DNA of 64,000 bases from Natrinema salaciae (GCF_900110865.1 NZ_FOFD01000003.1:124001-188000), one strand, 5' to 3'. Counted from the first letter of the stretch, positions 17,905 through 27,928 are shown. Program-made: numbers and translations. The notes: a model not told the origin generated them from the letters alone.

Positions 17905-20900
17905 TCAGATCTGCCGGAGCAGCTCGAGGACGTCCGTGAACCCGATCCGACCATTTTCGTCGAAATCGAACGCATCGGGGTTGTCCTGCACGCCGTCGGT
18001 CTCGAGGTGGTCGTAGAAGGCGTCGACGTCGGCGTGGGTCGTCTGGCCGTCGCCGTCGACGTCGTCGTAGAGCCCGTCACCGTCGGGATCTGTCGGCCGC
18101 TCGCCGTCGATCGCTGGTGGCCGCTTGCCGTCCGCGCCCGACGCGGTTCCCGGGACATCGACGGCTCCAACGTCGTCGCTACGGGACGGGTCGATACCGA
18201 CCAGCTCGTCGAAGGTGGCCACACAGCGGGTTCCGCTCGCGTGGCTGGTGACGGCCAGTCCGACCCGAACGCTGCTCGAGAACGACAGCGGGAACTCGGC
18301 CAGAAGCTGCCAGCGCTCGCCGTCGGCGGACGTGTATGCCCGAACCGTGTTGCCCGAGCGGACGAGCCGTTGCCAGGCGTGGTCGGTCGTCCCGCCGGCG
18401 ACCTCGCTTTCGCCCGCGGCACCCGAGGTCAGGCTCACCGTTTCGCCGCCGGCTGTCGGTCGCCACTGTACCGACGTCGCCGACGGCGTCCGCCGAATCA
18501 TCGCGTTTTTCGCGCCGGCGTCCATCGAGCCGCGGATCATGAGGCCGGCTTTCGCGTATTCGTCCGTGTTCTCGACGTCGTCGACCCTGACGGAGAGATC
18601 GAAATCACCGGTCACGCTCGTCGAATAGTAGTGGAACGCGTCGGCGGACCCCCAGATGTCCGCGCCGGCACCCTCGACCGTGTACGGGCCGGAACCCCCG
18701 GTCCGCGGGGCGACCGGTTCGAGTCGCCAGCGCTGATCGTCGCTCTCGTTCCATTCCCACTGCACGGCGTTTGCTCCGTCGGCGACGCTGCCGCCGGCCA
18801 CGCCGAGGACGAGGCCGGAGTGGCTGGCGACGAGGCGATACGCGCCGTCGTCGAGCGGATCGAGGACCCACCGTTGGTTGTCGTTCCCGTTCACCGTCCA
18901 CTGCCGGACGTTCGCGCCGTTGTCGGTCGACGCCTCCGCGACTTCCAGTGCCTTCCCCGAACTGGCGGCGACGATCTCGTACGCGCCCTCGCCGACGTAG
19001 CGAAGGTCCCATCGCTGGTGCGTCGCGTCCTCGTCCGCGCCCTGTTGGACGGTGGTTCCATCCGATTCGTCGCCGCCGGCGACTTCGAGGACGTGGCCGG
19101 AGTTGGCGTTGACGAGCCGGTACGTGTCGGCCGGCACGTTCGCGGCGTCCGGCAGGCCGATGATATCGGTCGGGTCGTCGACCGGTCCGTCGGGACCGAC
19201 CGGTTCGATGTCCGGTGTCGGCGGTTCGTCCATGCTCGAGCCGATGTAGAAACTCGGGTGGGGTGGCTGGTTGTATCCGACGTTCTGCCAGGCGATCGCC
19301 GTCCGGTACTGCGAGTCGTGCATCAGCGTGTACAGCCGATGGTCGGTCTCGTACGGCGTCACGAACAGCCGGAGAGCCTCGTCGTCGTCGCGCCGCCAGA
19401 TCACCTCCTCGCGCCAGTCGCCGAGGATGTCGGCGGTCAGACACGGGTTCCCCTTCGTCCCGTTGTTCGAGCGCGTTCCCGGAAACGCCTCGAGTTCGGT
19501 GGTCGACCGGCTGTCGGGGTCCCACTTGTGGAGCGTGGGGCCGTCCCAGTCGTCCACCAGTTCGCGCTGTAAGTCGCCCGTCCACCACGCGAGGTGGTTG
19601 ATCGACCAGGGGGCATCGCCGATCCGCTCGCCGCCGGTGGTGCGGAGGCCGACGCCGTTGGACGCCCAGGCCTCGACGCCCCGATGGTTCGGATCGATGT
19701 TGGCGGCGACGCCGCGGCCGACGTCGCCCGCAGCGTCGACGGTCCAGAGCGGCTCGCCGGTCTCGCCGTCCCGCATCGTCGCGCCGTGGGGCCCCGACTC
19801 GTGGGGCTGGAATATCTCGAGGCCGTCGCGGTCGGGCAGGAAGTCCCCGCAGTGGAGGGCGTCGCCGTGGTGCCACCCGGTCGTGTGCAGGCCCGTGCCG
19901 TCGTGATCCAGGGCCATCGCGCCGTAGACGATCTCGTCGCGGCCGTCGCCGTCGAGATCGGCGATGCCGAGCTGGTGGTTGCCCTGTCCGGCGTAGTCGC
20001 CGTTGCCCGGCTCGTCGCTGTCGAAGGTCCACCGCTCGGTGAGGTCGCCGTCGCGGTAGTCGTAGGCGGTGACCATCGTTTTCTCGTAGTAGCCGCGGCC
20101 TACGACGATGCTCGGTCGCTCGCCGTCGAGGTACGCCACGCCCGCGAGGAAGCGATCCACGCGGTTTCCGTAGCAGTCACCCCACTGGCAGGGGTCACCC
20201 CGGGCAGGCCGGAAGTCGGTCGTCACCAGTTCCTCGCCGGTCGTTCCGTCGAAGACCGTGAGATACTCCGGTCCGTCCAGAACGTATCCGTCGTCGTTCC
20301 GCCAGTCGGCGTCCGGGTCGCCGATGACGTTCCCGGCGGCGTCGACGGTGCCGTCGGCCGTTCGGACGACGAACTCCGCGATGCCGTCCCCGTCGAAGTC
20401 GTAGACGAGAAACGGTGCGTAGTGTGCGCCCGCCCGGACGTTGATCCCCAGATCGATGCGCCAGAGCGGCTCGCCCTCGAGCGTGTACGCGTCGAAGATG
20501 TGTGGGTCCGTCCGTCCGCTCTGCGAGTTGTCCTTCGCGTTGTCCGGCGACCACTTCACGACGATATCGTAGCTGCCGTCGCCCGTCAGGTCGCCGACGC
20601 TCGCGTCGTTCGGGTGATAGTTGTCACCGGGCCTGTCCAGCGGGATGTCCAGGTAATTGTCCTCCCAGACGCCGACCGACTTCGATTCCTCCCGTTCGGT
20701 GCCGTCGACCACCGGGCGGATCGTGTACGTCGAATCGGTCGTCCCGTCCGGATCGACGTAGTTCGTCCCGTCCGTGATCGGAGAGTCGTTCGCCCGCGTT
20801 CCATCTCGATAGAGGTTGAAAGCGACGTCGTCGGGATCGGTCCCGAACAGCCGCCAGCGGACGAGAACACCGTCATCGACGGCGACGGCGACCAATCCCC

Positions 20901-21078
20901 GGTCGAGCGCTTCCATCTGGCGAGTCAACCCGTCACCGGGTGCCGCCTTGGCCTGCGGACCTGCCGCGGCGACGACGGCGCTCGATGCCAATCCGCCAAG
21001 GAACATCCGTCGGTGCATGCCTCGCCCCCGCGATGGGGTTCCGATCGCCTCGTCGCGTTCGTCTCTCTCCTCGGTCAT
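17905..21078 (-). CDS. Dockerin-bearing rhamnogalacturonan lyase (PL11)
   Basis: A 1057-residue Tat-exported enzyme (HRRMFLGG motif, signal to about residue 45). The catalytic part (about 50-620) matches the PL11 beta-propeller family that cleaves rhamnogalacturonan I in pectin: EALDRGLVAV start, DLTGDGSYDIVVKW, VRAGAHYAPFLVYDFDGDG, GNHQLGIADLDGDGRDEIVYGAM. After a linker come a ricin-type/CBM13 beta-trefoil lectin (about 655-795, three QRW repeats), a jelly-roll domain resembling DUF1349/laminin-G (about 800-970), and a C-terminal dockerin (997-1057) with calcium loops DVDGDGQTTHAD and DFDENGRIGFTD. It is the most downstream gene of the island and has its own A/T-rich promoter. The dockerin implies delivery to the cohesin proteins encoded 22-25 kb away. 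Confidence 0.93.
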   Translation of the reverse strand: MTEERDERDEAIGTPSRGRGMHRRMFLGGLASSAVVAAAGPQAKAAPGDGLTRQMEALDRGLVAVAVDDGVLVRWRLFGTDPDDVAFNLYRDGTRANDSPITDGTNYVDPDGTTDSTYTIRPVVDGTEREESKSVGVWEDNYLDIPLDRPGDNYHPNDASVGDLTGDGSYDIVVKWSPDNAKDNSQSGRTDPHIFDAYTLEGEPLWRIDLGINVRAGAHYAPFLVYDFDGDGIAEFVVRTADGTVDAAGNVIGDPDADWRNDDGYVLDGPEYLTVFDGTTGEELVTTDFRPARGDPCQWGDCYGNRVDRFLAGVAYLDGERPSIVVGRGYYEKTMVTAYDYRDGDLTERWTFDSDEPGNGDYAGQGNHQLGIADLDGDGRDEIVYGAMALDHDGTGLHTTGWHHGDALHCGDFLPDRDGLEIFQPHESGPHGATMRDGETGEPLWTVDAAGDVGRGVAANIDPNHRGVEAWASNGVGLRTTGGERIGDAPWSINHLAWWTGDLQRELVDDWDGPTLHKWDPDSRSTTELEAFPGTRSNNGTKGNPCLTADILGDWREEVIWRRDDDEALRLFVTPYETDHRLYTLMHDSQYRTAIAWQNVGYNQPPHPSFYIGSSMDEPPTPDIEPVGPDGPVDDPTDIIGLPDAANVPADTYRLVNANSGHVLEVAGGDESDGTTVQQGADEDATHQRWDLRYVGEGAYEIVAASSGKALEVAEASTDNGANVRQWTVNGNDNQRWVLDPLDDGAYRLVASHSGLVLGVAGGSVADGANAVQWEWNESDDQRWRLEPVAPRTGGSGPYTVEGAGADIWGSADAFHYYSTSVTGDFDLSVRVDDVENTDEYAKAGLMIRGSMDAGAKNAMIRRTPSATSVQWRPTAGGETVSLTSGAAGESEVAGGTTDHAWQRLVRSGNTVRAYTSADGERWQLLAEFPLSFSSSVRVGLAVTSHASGTRCVATFDELVGIDPSRSDDVGAVDVPGTASGADGKRPPAIDGERPTDPDGDGLYDDVDGDGQTTHADVDAFYDHLETDGVQDNPDAFDFDENGRIGFTDVLELLRQI

Positions 21079-21165
21079 CGGTAGACTCTCCGTTCCATGC
21101 CATTATTTAACAGCTTGAATATTATAAATTTAACTATTTAATTTAATGGTGAAATATCGAATGGA
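21079..21165 (-). promoter_or_regulatory. A/T-rich promoter of the pectin lyase gene
   Basis: A run of A/T in otherwise GC-rich DNA. TTAAATAAT on the coding strand lies about 25-33 bp before the ATG and would give a near-leaderless transcript; a second TATA-like TTTATAAT lies about 45 bp upstream. Basis: composition and spacing. Confidence 0.5.
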
Positions 21166-21252
21166 GGCGCGAGCGACGCCGTGGAAGTCGTCGGCGGTGC
21201 CGGTGCCGGTGCCGGCGGTGGCCGACTGGCCGAATCAGCCTCGCCCGTCCGG

Positions 21253-23517
21253 TCAGATCCGTCGGAGCAGATCGAGCACGTCGGCGAAGCCGATGCGGCC
21301 GTTGCCGTCGAAGTCGAACACGTCGGGGTTGTCCTGCACGCCATCGGCCTCGAGGTGGTCGTAGAAGGCGTCGACGTCGGCGTGGGTGAGCTGGCCGTCG
21401 CCGTCGACGTCGTCGTACAGCCCATCGCCGTCTGAATCCGTGGGACGGCCGTCGTTGTCGCCGATCGGCGGCGGCCCGTCGTTCGGTGGGCCCCCGGAAC
21501 CGGCCACTGTCGTCGTGCCGGCGGCCGTACGATTCGTGACGCCGACCTTCTCGTCGACGAACGTGACCGCTACGGAGTGGTCGCCGTCGGTCGCCGGGCC
21601 GACCTGGGCGGTGAGTTCGTACGTCGACTGGGTCACCTCGGTTACGGAGACGTCGCCATCGTCGAGGAGCGATCCGTCGAACTCGACCTCGAACTGTCCG
21701 GTCGTGGGCGCTCCGAAGTCACCGTACGCGTACGCGTCACCGTCGCCGAACGAGAGCGAAACGGTGAGGGTTAGTTCGCCGTCGTCGAGGCTCGCGCCGT
21801 CGACCGCGGCCGACGTGGCCAGCTCGTAGGTCGGGTAGTTCGTCGCCCGGAAGTACTCGACCGTGTCGCTCCCCGACGTCTCCTCGACGAGCTTCCAACC
21901 GCCGTCGAACGTGGCCTGTCCGGTGAGGGCGTCCGAGCGTACGACGGCGAAACTCGTCGCGAAGTCGTCCGAAACGGCGTGTTCAGCGCCCGCGGGATCG
22001 AACAGTCGCAGCGTGACGTCGTCCCCGTCGTCCGCCCAGGAGACGCGTGCATCGAGCACGTCGTCCGTGTAGATGACGTCGCCGTGGTTCTGGCTCTCGC
22101 GGTGGGAGAGGTCCGGCATCCAGTCGGGGTGAGTCGTGTCTACGTCGACCGCGTAGACTGAGGTGCTGCCGGCCGAAGCCGATCGATGTGGCGGGTCGTT
22201 GAACTGCAACGTCCCGTAGTCCGTCGAGACGGTGTCCAGCACGATGTCGGTGTCGATCAGCGACGCGTCGAGCGCCGAGTTGGTCGCCTGGAACGTACTC
22301 CCGTTGGCCGGCGGGGTGTCGAACTGGAGGTTCTCCGCGCCCCACTCGACACCCATGGACTGATAGTGGTGCCAGACGACCAGTCCCCGCTGTGACCGGT
22401 CGAGCGGCGCGTCGACGCCGGTTCCGTCGGCGTACGCGAGGTAGTAGTGTTTGTGAAAGTCCGGGTCGTCTCCGGCCGGGTTCGACTCGCCGACGACGGT
22501 GTAGAACTGGTTCTCGATTGACTGGGGCGGAAGGATCCCCGCCTGGTCCGTCGGGTGGATTGCCGTCGTCTCGTCCCAGCCCGTCGGGCCCGGCGTCTGA
22601 TCGAGGTCGACGTTGACCTTCGACCACGGGATCATGTTCACGAGCGGCCCCGCGCCCATGATCCCCATGTTGCCGGTTCCGGGTGCCTGATAGAAGTCCG
22701 TGAGTCCGTGCAGATGGAGGTACTCGTGACAGGTGTAGTTGATGTCCTGTTCGGCCGCCGAGGCTCTCGCCGGTGCCTGACAGAACCCCCTGATCAGTAC
22801 GCCCTGTCGTTCTATCGTGTTTCCCACCCAGGCGACGCCGCCACCGCCGCCGCCCATGAACGTGAGCGCGACGATTTGCGTCGGATTCTCCTGATCGTAG
22901 GCCGTGATATCGAAGCCATCTGCGATCGCGGCGTCGAGCGCCTCCCTGACCGCGTCGCCCAGGTTGAAATCGTCCGAGGGCTGTGACGTCTGATACCAGC
23001 CGACGAGCCCCGCCGGTCCCGGACCGATCGAGAAGCGCCCGTCGCTGACGATATCGAAGTACTCCTGCACCGTGTAATCGTCGTACCCGAGGTCGGCGTC
23101 CGGGTCGAACATCGCCGTTTCGTACGCTTCGATCGGTCCGGGAGGTGCGTTGTCCTCGAAGTAGATACCCAGGAAGATGACGTCCTGATGGCCCCGGTGC
23201 ATGTGCTGACCGATCGGGAGTTCGTCGGGCGCTGCCCGGCCACGTTCGAGTCCGCTCGCCGCCAGCCCCGTTCCCAGAGCGGCCGTCGTCACCGTCTTCA
23301 CGAAGTCGCGTCGGCCGACCCAGCCGGAAGACGCTCCATCCGATCCACCGGTAGTCCGTCCGTCAGTCGATCCCCCCGCGATGGCGTCTTCTGGAGCAGC
23401 AGGCTCCCCGTGCGAGAGCGCGCCGGACTCCGCGAGATCCTCGAGCGGGCTCCGGCTCGAACGGGCTCCAGTCAACAGCGATTCGTCCGCCTCGGGTGTT
23501 CGTGTGTCCTGTCGCAT
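21253..23517 (-). CDS. Dockerin-bearing M6-type metallopeptidase
   Basis: A 754-residue protein with a long acidic N-terminus, then a Tat signal (GRRDFVKTVTTAALG, about 68-90). The peptidase region contains HEYLHLHGLTDFY, i.e. His264-Glu265-x-x-His268-x-x-Gly271-x-x-Asp274, the zinc motif of M6 (immune-inhibitor-A-like) peptidases. Two beta-sandwich segments follow (about 500-560 and 590-665). The C-terminus is a dockerin (694-754) with loops DVDGDGQLTHAD and DFDGNGRIGFAD. A peptidase with a dockerin could process complex components or degrade plant glycoproteins; the role is inferred. It has a separate A/T-rich promoter and lies between the pectin lyase and the GH74-like gene. Confidence 0.87.
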   Translation of the reverse strand: MRQDTRTPEADESLLTGARSSRSPLEDLAESGALSHGEPAAPEDAIAGGSTDGRTTGGSDGASSGWVGRRDFVKTVTTAALGTGLAASGLERGRAAPDELPIGQHMHRGHQDVIFLGIYFEDNAPPGPIEAYETAMFDPDADLGYDDYTVQEYFDIVSDGRFSIGPGPAGLVGWYQTSQPSDDFNLGDAVREALDAAIADGFDITAYDQENPTQIVALTFMGGGGGGVAWVGNTIERQGVLIRGFCQAPARASAAEQDINYTCHEYLHLHGLTDFYQAPGTGNMGIMGAGPLVNMIPWSKVNVDLDQTPGPTGWDETTAIHPTDQAGILPPQSIENQFYTVVGESNPAGDDPDFHKHYYLAYADGTGVDAPLDRSQRGLVVWHHYQSMGVEWGAENLQFDTPPANGSTFQATNSALDASLIDTDIVLDTVSTDYGTLQFNDPPHRSASAGSTSVYAVDVDTTHPDWMPDLSHRESQNHGDVIYTDDVLDARVSWADDGDDVTLRLFDPAGAEHAVSDDFATSFAVVRSDALTGQATFDGGWKLVEETSGSDTVEYFRATNYPTYELATSAAVDGASLDDGELTLTVSLSFGDGDAYAYGDFGAPTTGQFEVEFDGSLLDDGDVSVTEVTQSTYELTAQVGPATDGDHSVAVTFVDEKVGVTNRTAAGTTTVAGSGGPPNDGPPPIGDNDGRPTDSDGDGLYDDVDGDGQLTHADVDAFYDHLEADGVQDNPDVFDFDGNGRIGFADVLDLLRRI

Positions 23518-23549
23518 CGTCGTTCACGCTCGCATCGTCCTGTTCGTAA

Positions 23550-23606
23550 CAGTACTCTACAGATATTAAATTTTATTATAATCAGTATGAAAATATTGGT
23601 TGCGCG
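23550..23606 (-). promoter_or_regulatory. A/T-rich promoter of the dockerin peptidase gene
   Basis: ATTAAATTTTATTATAAT stands out against the GC-rich flanks, about 45-65 bp before the start codon. It is the probable TATA region, giving a short leader. The motif GTAACAGTACTC lies on its downstream side. Confidence 0.45.
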
Positions 23607-23803
23607 CCGGAGATCGGAGGCGAAAGGGAGCGACCGACGGCACCGGCGGATGGCGCCGTTCGCCAGAGTCACTGCGTCGATAGCGGTTGCGCGTCTACGC
23701 TCCGACAACTGAGCGTCCCTCGGTTCGGTTCCCGACTCTCGAAAGCGACGGATCCTCCGCCGGAGCGACGATCGACCGGAGGAATCAGCCCGTGACCGTC
23801 CGG

Positions 23804-26314
23804 TCAGATCCGCCGAAGTAGATCGAGCACGTCGGAAAAGCCGACGCGGCCGTTGTCGTCGAAGTCGAACCTCTCGGCGTTTTGCTGCACGCCGTCGGAC
23901 TCGAGGTGCTCGTAGAAGGCGTCGACGTCGGCGTGGGTGGTCTGGCCGTCACCGTCGACGTCGTCGTAGAGCCCGTCACCGTCCGGATCACGAGCCTCGT
24001 ACTCGCCGACCTGTATCGTCTCCTCACCGTCGCCGGTGCCGTCGAGGTCGATCCAGAGGATGCTGATGCCGCCGACGCCGACGACCAGATTCGATCCGGA
24101 GAACGCGAGCGTCTTGTGGTTCCCCTCCTGTCGGGCCGCCGGGAGCGCGGAATCGAGTTTCGTCCAGGTGTCACCGCCGTCGGTGCTGACGATCGGCACC
24201 TCCCTGGCCGGGAACGCGGCGACCCGGTCGGGATCGTTCGGATCGAACGTCGCGGCCGCGCAGGGACGGTCGTAGATCTTCGACCAGCTTTTGCCGCCGT
24301 CCGTGCTCTCCCAGAGGGCGCCGCTCCAGTCCTCAGTGCTCGAGAACGGCAGTGCGACGGTGAGGAGGAATCGACCCTCTGTGTTTGGATCGGCGGTGAC
24401 GTGCCAGGCCACGCCCGCGGTGTCGGCCAGTTCGTCGATCTCGTTCCACGTCTCGGTCTCCGGATCGAAGTAATGGGGTGATTCGCCCTCGACATAGTTC
24501 GTCGCTGTCACCATCGATCCGTCGCCGGAGAGCGCGAGCTGGTTCCGGCCGACCCAGAAGTTCCGCGCGAAGTGACTCGGTCCGATCGCGGGATCGGGGC
24601 CGCCAATCTTCGACCACGACTCGCCGCCGTCTCTCGACCGGTAGGCGACGTCGTCGCCGATCGCCACGACGACGTGCTCCGAATCGGTCGGATCGATGCT
24701 GACGCCGGCGGGCGCCTGTAGCTGCGTCGGCGCCCAGGAGGGCGCGTCGTCGGGAACGACGTGCTCGAGGCCGTTCAGTTCGCTCTGTCGCCAGGTCTCG
24801 CCGGCGTCCTCGCTGATGAAGATGGTCCCCGACCGCGAGCCGCCCGAGTACAGCGCCGTCGTACAGACGAGGTAGTCCGGGTTCGTGTCCGCGTAGTCGT
24901 GGTGGGTGACCGCGTGGAAGCTCACTTCGTTGTGGACATCCCACTGTTTCCCGTGGTCGCGCAGGCGGACGAACCCAGAGTCGGCGAACCCGGCATAGAG
25001 ACGGTCGTTTCGCGGATCCGATTTCACATCGAACGGGACCATCTCCTCGAGGCCGTGCGAGGAGTATCTCGCCGTCTGGCCGCCGTCCTCGGTCTTGTAG
25101 AGTGCGTAGGTGCCGGCGATGTACCACTCGTCCGGGTCCTCTCGGTTGAACGCGATACCCTGTGCGTTGTAGGGTCCGAAGTCTTCCCAGAACCAGCCCG
25201 ACGTGTCCAGGTCGTCGCCCGTGATCTTCGAGTGACGGGACCAGGAACTGCCGCCTGCGGGAAGCGTGAAGATGTCGTACGCCACGTCCGACGCCTTGCC
25301 GGTCAGCGCGTAGATCTCACCGTCGTTGACGCCCGAGACCTTGAACTGGGCATCCGGGAGGCCGTCGTCGAAGGCGGACCACGACTCGCCGCCGTCCGTC
25401 GACCGTTTGACGTAGGGTCCGTGTTCGTAGAACCCGTAGAGGGCGTCGGTCTCGGGGTCGGGGTGGAACTCGATCGGGCCCTCGGGGCCGTAGTGAAGAC
25501 GCGTCCAGGACTCGCCGCCGTCGGTGCTCTTCCAGAATCCGCCCGTCGTGTCGTCGCCGTCGGGACGGGCACACAGGTAGGCGGTGTCCGGGTTCGTCGG
25601 GTCCCACTTGACGTCCGTCCCGTGGACGTTCGACGGCGTGTCGGTGGCAGACCACGTCCGGCCGCCGTCGGTGGACCGGTAAACGGTGTCGTTGTGCGGT
25701 GCCGTCATCAAGACGTCGTCGTCGTCCGGTTTGCGGGCGATCGTTTCGCCCGCCCACCGGTAGGTCCCGTTGGGCTTGAAACTCGTCTCGAGGACGTGCG
25801 ACCACGAGTCGCCGCCGTCTTCCGTCCGCCAGACGCCGTCGGATTTCGCGTGGACGACGATATCCTCGTCCGCGGGATGAACGCTCAGCCCGCGGGTGCC
25901 GTCGCCGCGGTGGAAGATGTACCAGGTTTCGCCGCGGTCGTCGGAGCGCCAGGTGCCGCCGACGTCGGTCGTCGCGTACACCGTACACGGGTTTGCCGGC
26001 GTAGTGAAGGCGTTCTCTACCTGTCCGCCGGCGCCGATCTTGCTGTGCGTCCAGTCGCCGTAGCGGGGCATGCCAGTGTCGGGGTCGGTCTCCGGTCCCA
26101 GGTACTCACAGCTCGCCTGGGTGGCGGCCGCCGCCGCGCCGTTCGTCCGGGCGCCAGTCGGTGTTGTGCCGAGCGAGAGGCCGAGGACGCCCGCGCCGAC
26201 GGCGACGCCCTCGAGCACGTCGCGTCGCCTCGGGGAACGCTTCGTCCCCGTCGGAGTGTCGTTCGATCGCAATTCGTCGATGTTCTCGCCGTCGAATGTC
26301 GTGTCGGTTGTCAT
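23804..26314 (-). CDS. Dockerin-bearing GH74-like xyloglucanase
   Basis: An 836-residue Tat-exported protein (PRRRDVLEGVAVG, signal to about 60). Residues about 80-755 form tandem beta-propellers with many Asp-box motifs (STDGGRTW, STDGGESW, SRDGGESW, STDGGKSW). The opening WTHSKIGAGGQV...YATTDVGGTWRSDD is the GH74 signature, with the candidate catalytic-base Asp in TTDVGG. I could not find a clear copy of the usual second Asp motif (GDIGGF-like), so GH74 activity on xyloglucan is likely but not certain; sortilin/BNR-type glycosidase is the alternative. The C-terminal dockerin covers 776-836. It starts 37 bp after the GH5 gene upstream, so it is the last gene of a four-gene transcription unit. 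Confidence 0.83.
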   Translation of the reverse strand: MTTDTTFDGENIDELRSNDTPTGTKRSPRRRDVLEGVAVGAGVLGLSLGTTPTGARTNGAAAAATQASCEYLGPETDPDTGMPRYGDWTHSKIGAGGQVENAFTTPANPCTVYATTDVGGTWRSDDRGETWYIFHRGDGTRGLSVHPADEDIVVHAKSDGVWRTEDGGDSWSHVLETSFKPNGTYRWAGETIARKPDDDDVLMTAPHNDTVYRSTDGGRTWSATDTPSNVHGTDVKWDPTNPDTAYLCARPDGDDTTGGFWKSTDGGESWTRLHYGPEGPIEFHPDPETDALYGFYEHGPYVKRSTDGGESWSAFDDGLPDAQFKVSGVNDGEIYALTGKASDVAYDIFTLPAGGSSWSRHSKITGDDLDTSGWFWEDFGPYNAQGIAFNREDPDEWYIAGTYALYKTEDGGQTARYSSHGLEEMVPFDVKSDPRNDRLYAGFADSGFVRLRDHGKQWDVHNEVSFHAVTHHDYADTNPDYLVCTTALYSGGSRSGTIFISEDAGETWRQSELNGLEHVVPDDAPSWAPTQLQAPAGVSIDPTDSEHVVVAIGDDVAYRSRDGGESWSKIGGPDPAIGPSHFARNFWVGRNQLALSGDGSMVTATNYVEGESPHYFDPETETWNEIDELADTAGVAWHVTADPNTEGRFLLTVALPFSSTEDWSGALWESTDGGKSWSKIYDRPCAAATFDPNDPDRVAAFPAREVPIVSTDGGDTWTKLDSALPAARQEGNHKTLAFSGSNLVVGVGGISILWIDLDGTGDGEETIQVGEYEARDPDGDGLYDDVDGDGQTTHADVDAFYEHLESDGVQQNAERFDFDDNGRVGFSDVLDLLRRI

Positions 26315-26351
26315 CGTTGTCGTCCGCGATTTGTAACGTCAATGGTCGTCG

Positions 26352-27905
26352 TCAGATCCGCCGGAGCAGGTCGAGCACGTCGGAAAAGCCGACGCGGCCG
26401 TTGCCGTCGAAGTCGAACGCATCGGGGTTGTCCCGGACGCCGTCAGCCTCGAGGTGCTCGTAGAAGGCATCGACGTCGGCGTGGGTCGTCTGGCCGTCCC
26501 CGTCGACGTCGTCGTAGAGCCCGTCACCGTCGGGATCTCGCGCCTCGTACTCGCCGATCGAAATCGTCTCACCGGTGCCCTCGCCCGCGGGAACGCCGTC
26601 GTCTTTGTGTTCGGCGAGGAGGTCTTTGACGTAGTTGCCCATCGAATCCTCGTGGGGGACGACCTCCCACTCGCAGGGCGGGTCGGTACACTCGCCGTCG
26701 AACGCCGGCCTGACCGAGATCTCGCTCGCCCAGCCGGCGTCGAAGTTCCAGGCCTGCCAGTGGATCGCGTCGCTCGATTCCAGCCACTCGGCCATCGGAT
26801 CGGCGTAGGACGAGATGATATCGGTGCCGAGATCGCTCGCACTCCAGCCCCACTCGGTGACGAACAGGGGATACTCCTCGTAGATCTTCTTCGTGCCGTC
26901 GCCGTTCGGCCCGGGCCCGTCCCACGCCTGCTGCTTGCTGGCCTCGTGTTTCGGGTAGATGTGGTACGTGTACGCGAGGTTCTCGCCCTCGAACGGCTCG
27001 ACGAGCGCCCCCTCGGGGCTCTGGGTCCAGCTCGGCGACCCGATGAGGACCAGATTTCGCGGCGCGTGCTCGCGGATGATGTCCACCCAGGGCTGGGCCA
27101 TGTCCTTCCACCACTGCCAGCGATCCGCGACCCAGTCTTTCTCCGTCGGATCGCCCCACATGCCCGGCTCCGTCGGCTCGTTGTACACCTCGTAGAGGAC
27201 GTGCGACGCCTCGGCGTACCGAGGGGCGACAGTCTCCCAGAACAGCCGGACCTCGTCGTCGAGCCCCTGGTTTGGCTCGCCCGTGTCGGGGTCCGCCCAC
27301 TCGAGTTCGCCGCCGCCCCAGTGGCGGTGGAAATCGACGATACAGTACACCCCGTTCCGGCGACACGATTCGACGACCGGATCGAGGTGTTCCTCGAGGT
27401 ACGTCTCGAGTTGGGCCTGGGTCATCGTCGGCGGTTCGTAGTAGCCGACGCCGTCCTCGCGGTCGACGTACCCCTCGGGGTCGACATCGTCGTAGTGGTG
27501 GGCCGACCACGGGGACGGCAGGCCGGCGATGTCCCAGGGTTGACAGGGGATGCGGATGAGACGGGAGTACCACCCCTTCGCCTCGTTCGTCAGGTAGTCG
27601 ACGGCCTGGGCCGCCGACTTACCGCGGCCGCTGACGTCCTCGTTCATCCGTCGCGGGTCGGCGATGTTGACGCCCCGCAGGGTGACGGTGTTCCCCTGCG
27701 GATCTTTCACGAGGTTGCCGTCTACCTCCAGCCACGGCGTCGGAATTCCCTCGCTGGCTTCCTGGGCGCCGACGGACCCGGCGATGGTGCCCGCGCCGAG
27801 GGAAAGCGCGCCGGTCCCGGCGGCGGCGCTGATGACGGTGCGCCGCGAGAGGGTGTCGGTCGGCGTCGATTCGTCTGCGTCGGGGGATCGATCGGTTTCG
27901 TTCAT
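26352..27905 (-). CDS. Dockerin-bearing GH5 endoglucanase-type enzyme
   Basis: A 517-residue Tat substrate (LSRRTVISAAAG, signal to about 47). The TIM-barrel GH5 domain (about 55-435) has the substrate-site motif DFHRHWG, the acid/base Glu243 in YEVYNEPT and the nucleophile Glu351 in FVTEWGW. These motifs are the clan A pattern of retaining beta-1,4-glucanases. The dockerin is at 457-517 with loops DVDGDGQTTHAD and DFDGNGRVGFSD. It is 23 bp downstream of the mannanase-like gene and 37 bp upstream of the GH74-like gene, so it is co-transcribed. Cellulose or beta-glucan is the probable substrate; GH5 is polyspecific, so the exact linkage is inferred. Confidence 0.92.
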   Translation of the reverse strand: MNETDRSPDADESTPTDTLSRRTVISAAAGTGALSLGAGTIAGSVGAQEASEGIPTPWLEVDGNLVKDPQGNTVTLRGVNIADPRRMNEDVSGRGKSAAQAVDYLTNEAKGWYSRLIRIPCQPWDIAGLPSPWSAHHYDDVDPEGYVDREDGVGYYEPPTMTQAQLETYLEEHLDPVVESCRRNGVYCIVDFHRHWGGGELEWADPDTGEPNQGLDDEVRLFWETVAPRYAEASHVLYEVYNEPTEPGMWGDPTEKDWVADRWQWWKDMAQPWVDIIREHAPRNLVLIGSPSWTQSPEGALVEPFEGENLAYTYHIYPKHEASKQQAWDGPGPNGDGTKKIYEEYPLFVTEWGWSASDLGTDIISSYADPMAEWLESSDAIHWQAWNFDAGWASEISVRPAFDGECTDPPCEWEVVPHEDSMGNYVKDLLAEHKDDGVPAGEGTGETISIGEYEARDPDGDGLYDDVDGDGQTTHADVDAFYEHLEADGVRDNPDAFDFDGNGRVGFSDVLDLLRRI

Positions 27906-27928
27906 TGTATTTCCACTCAGTTGGGCAG

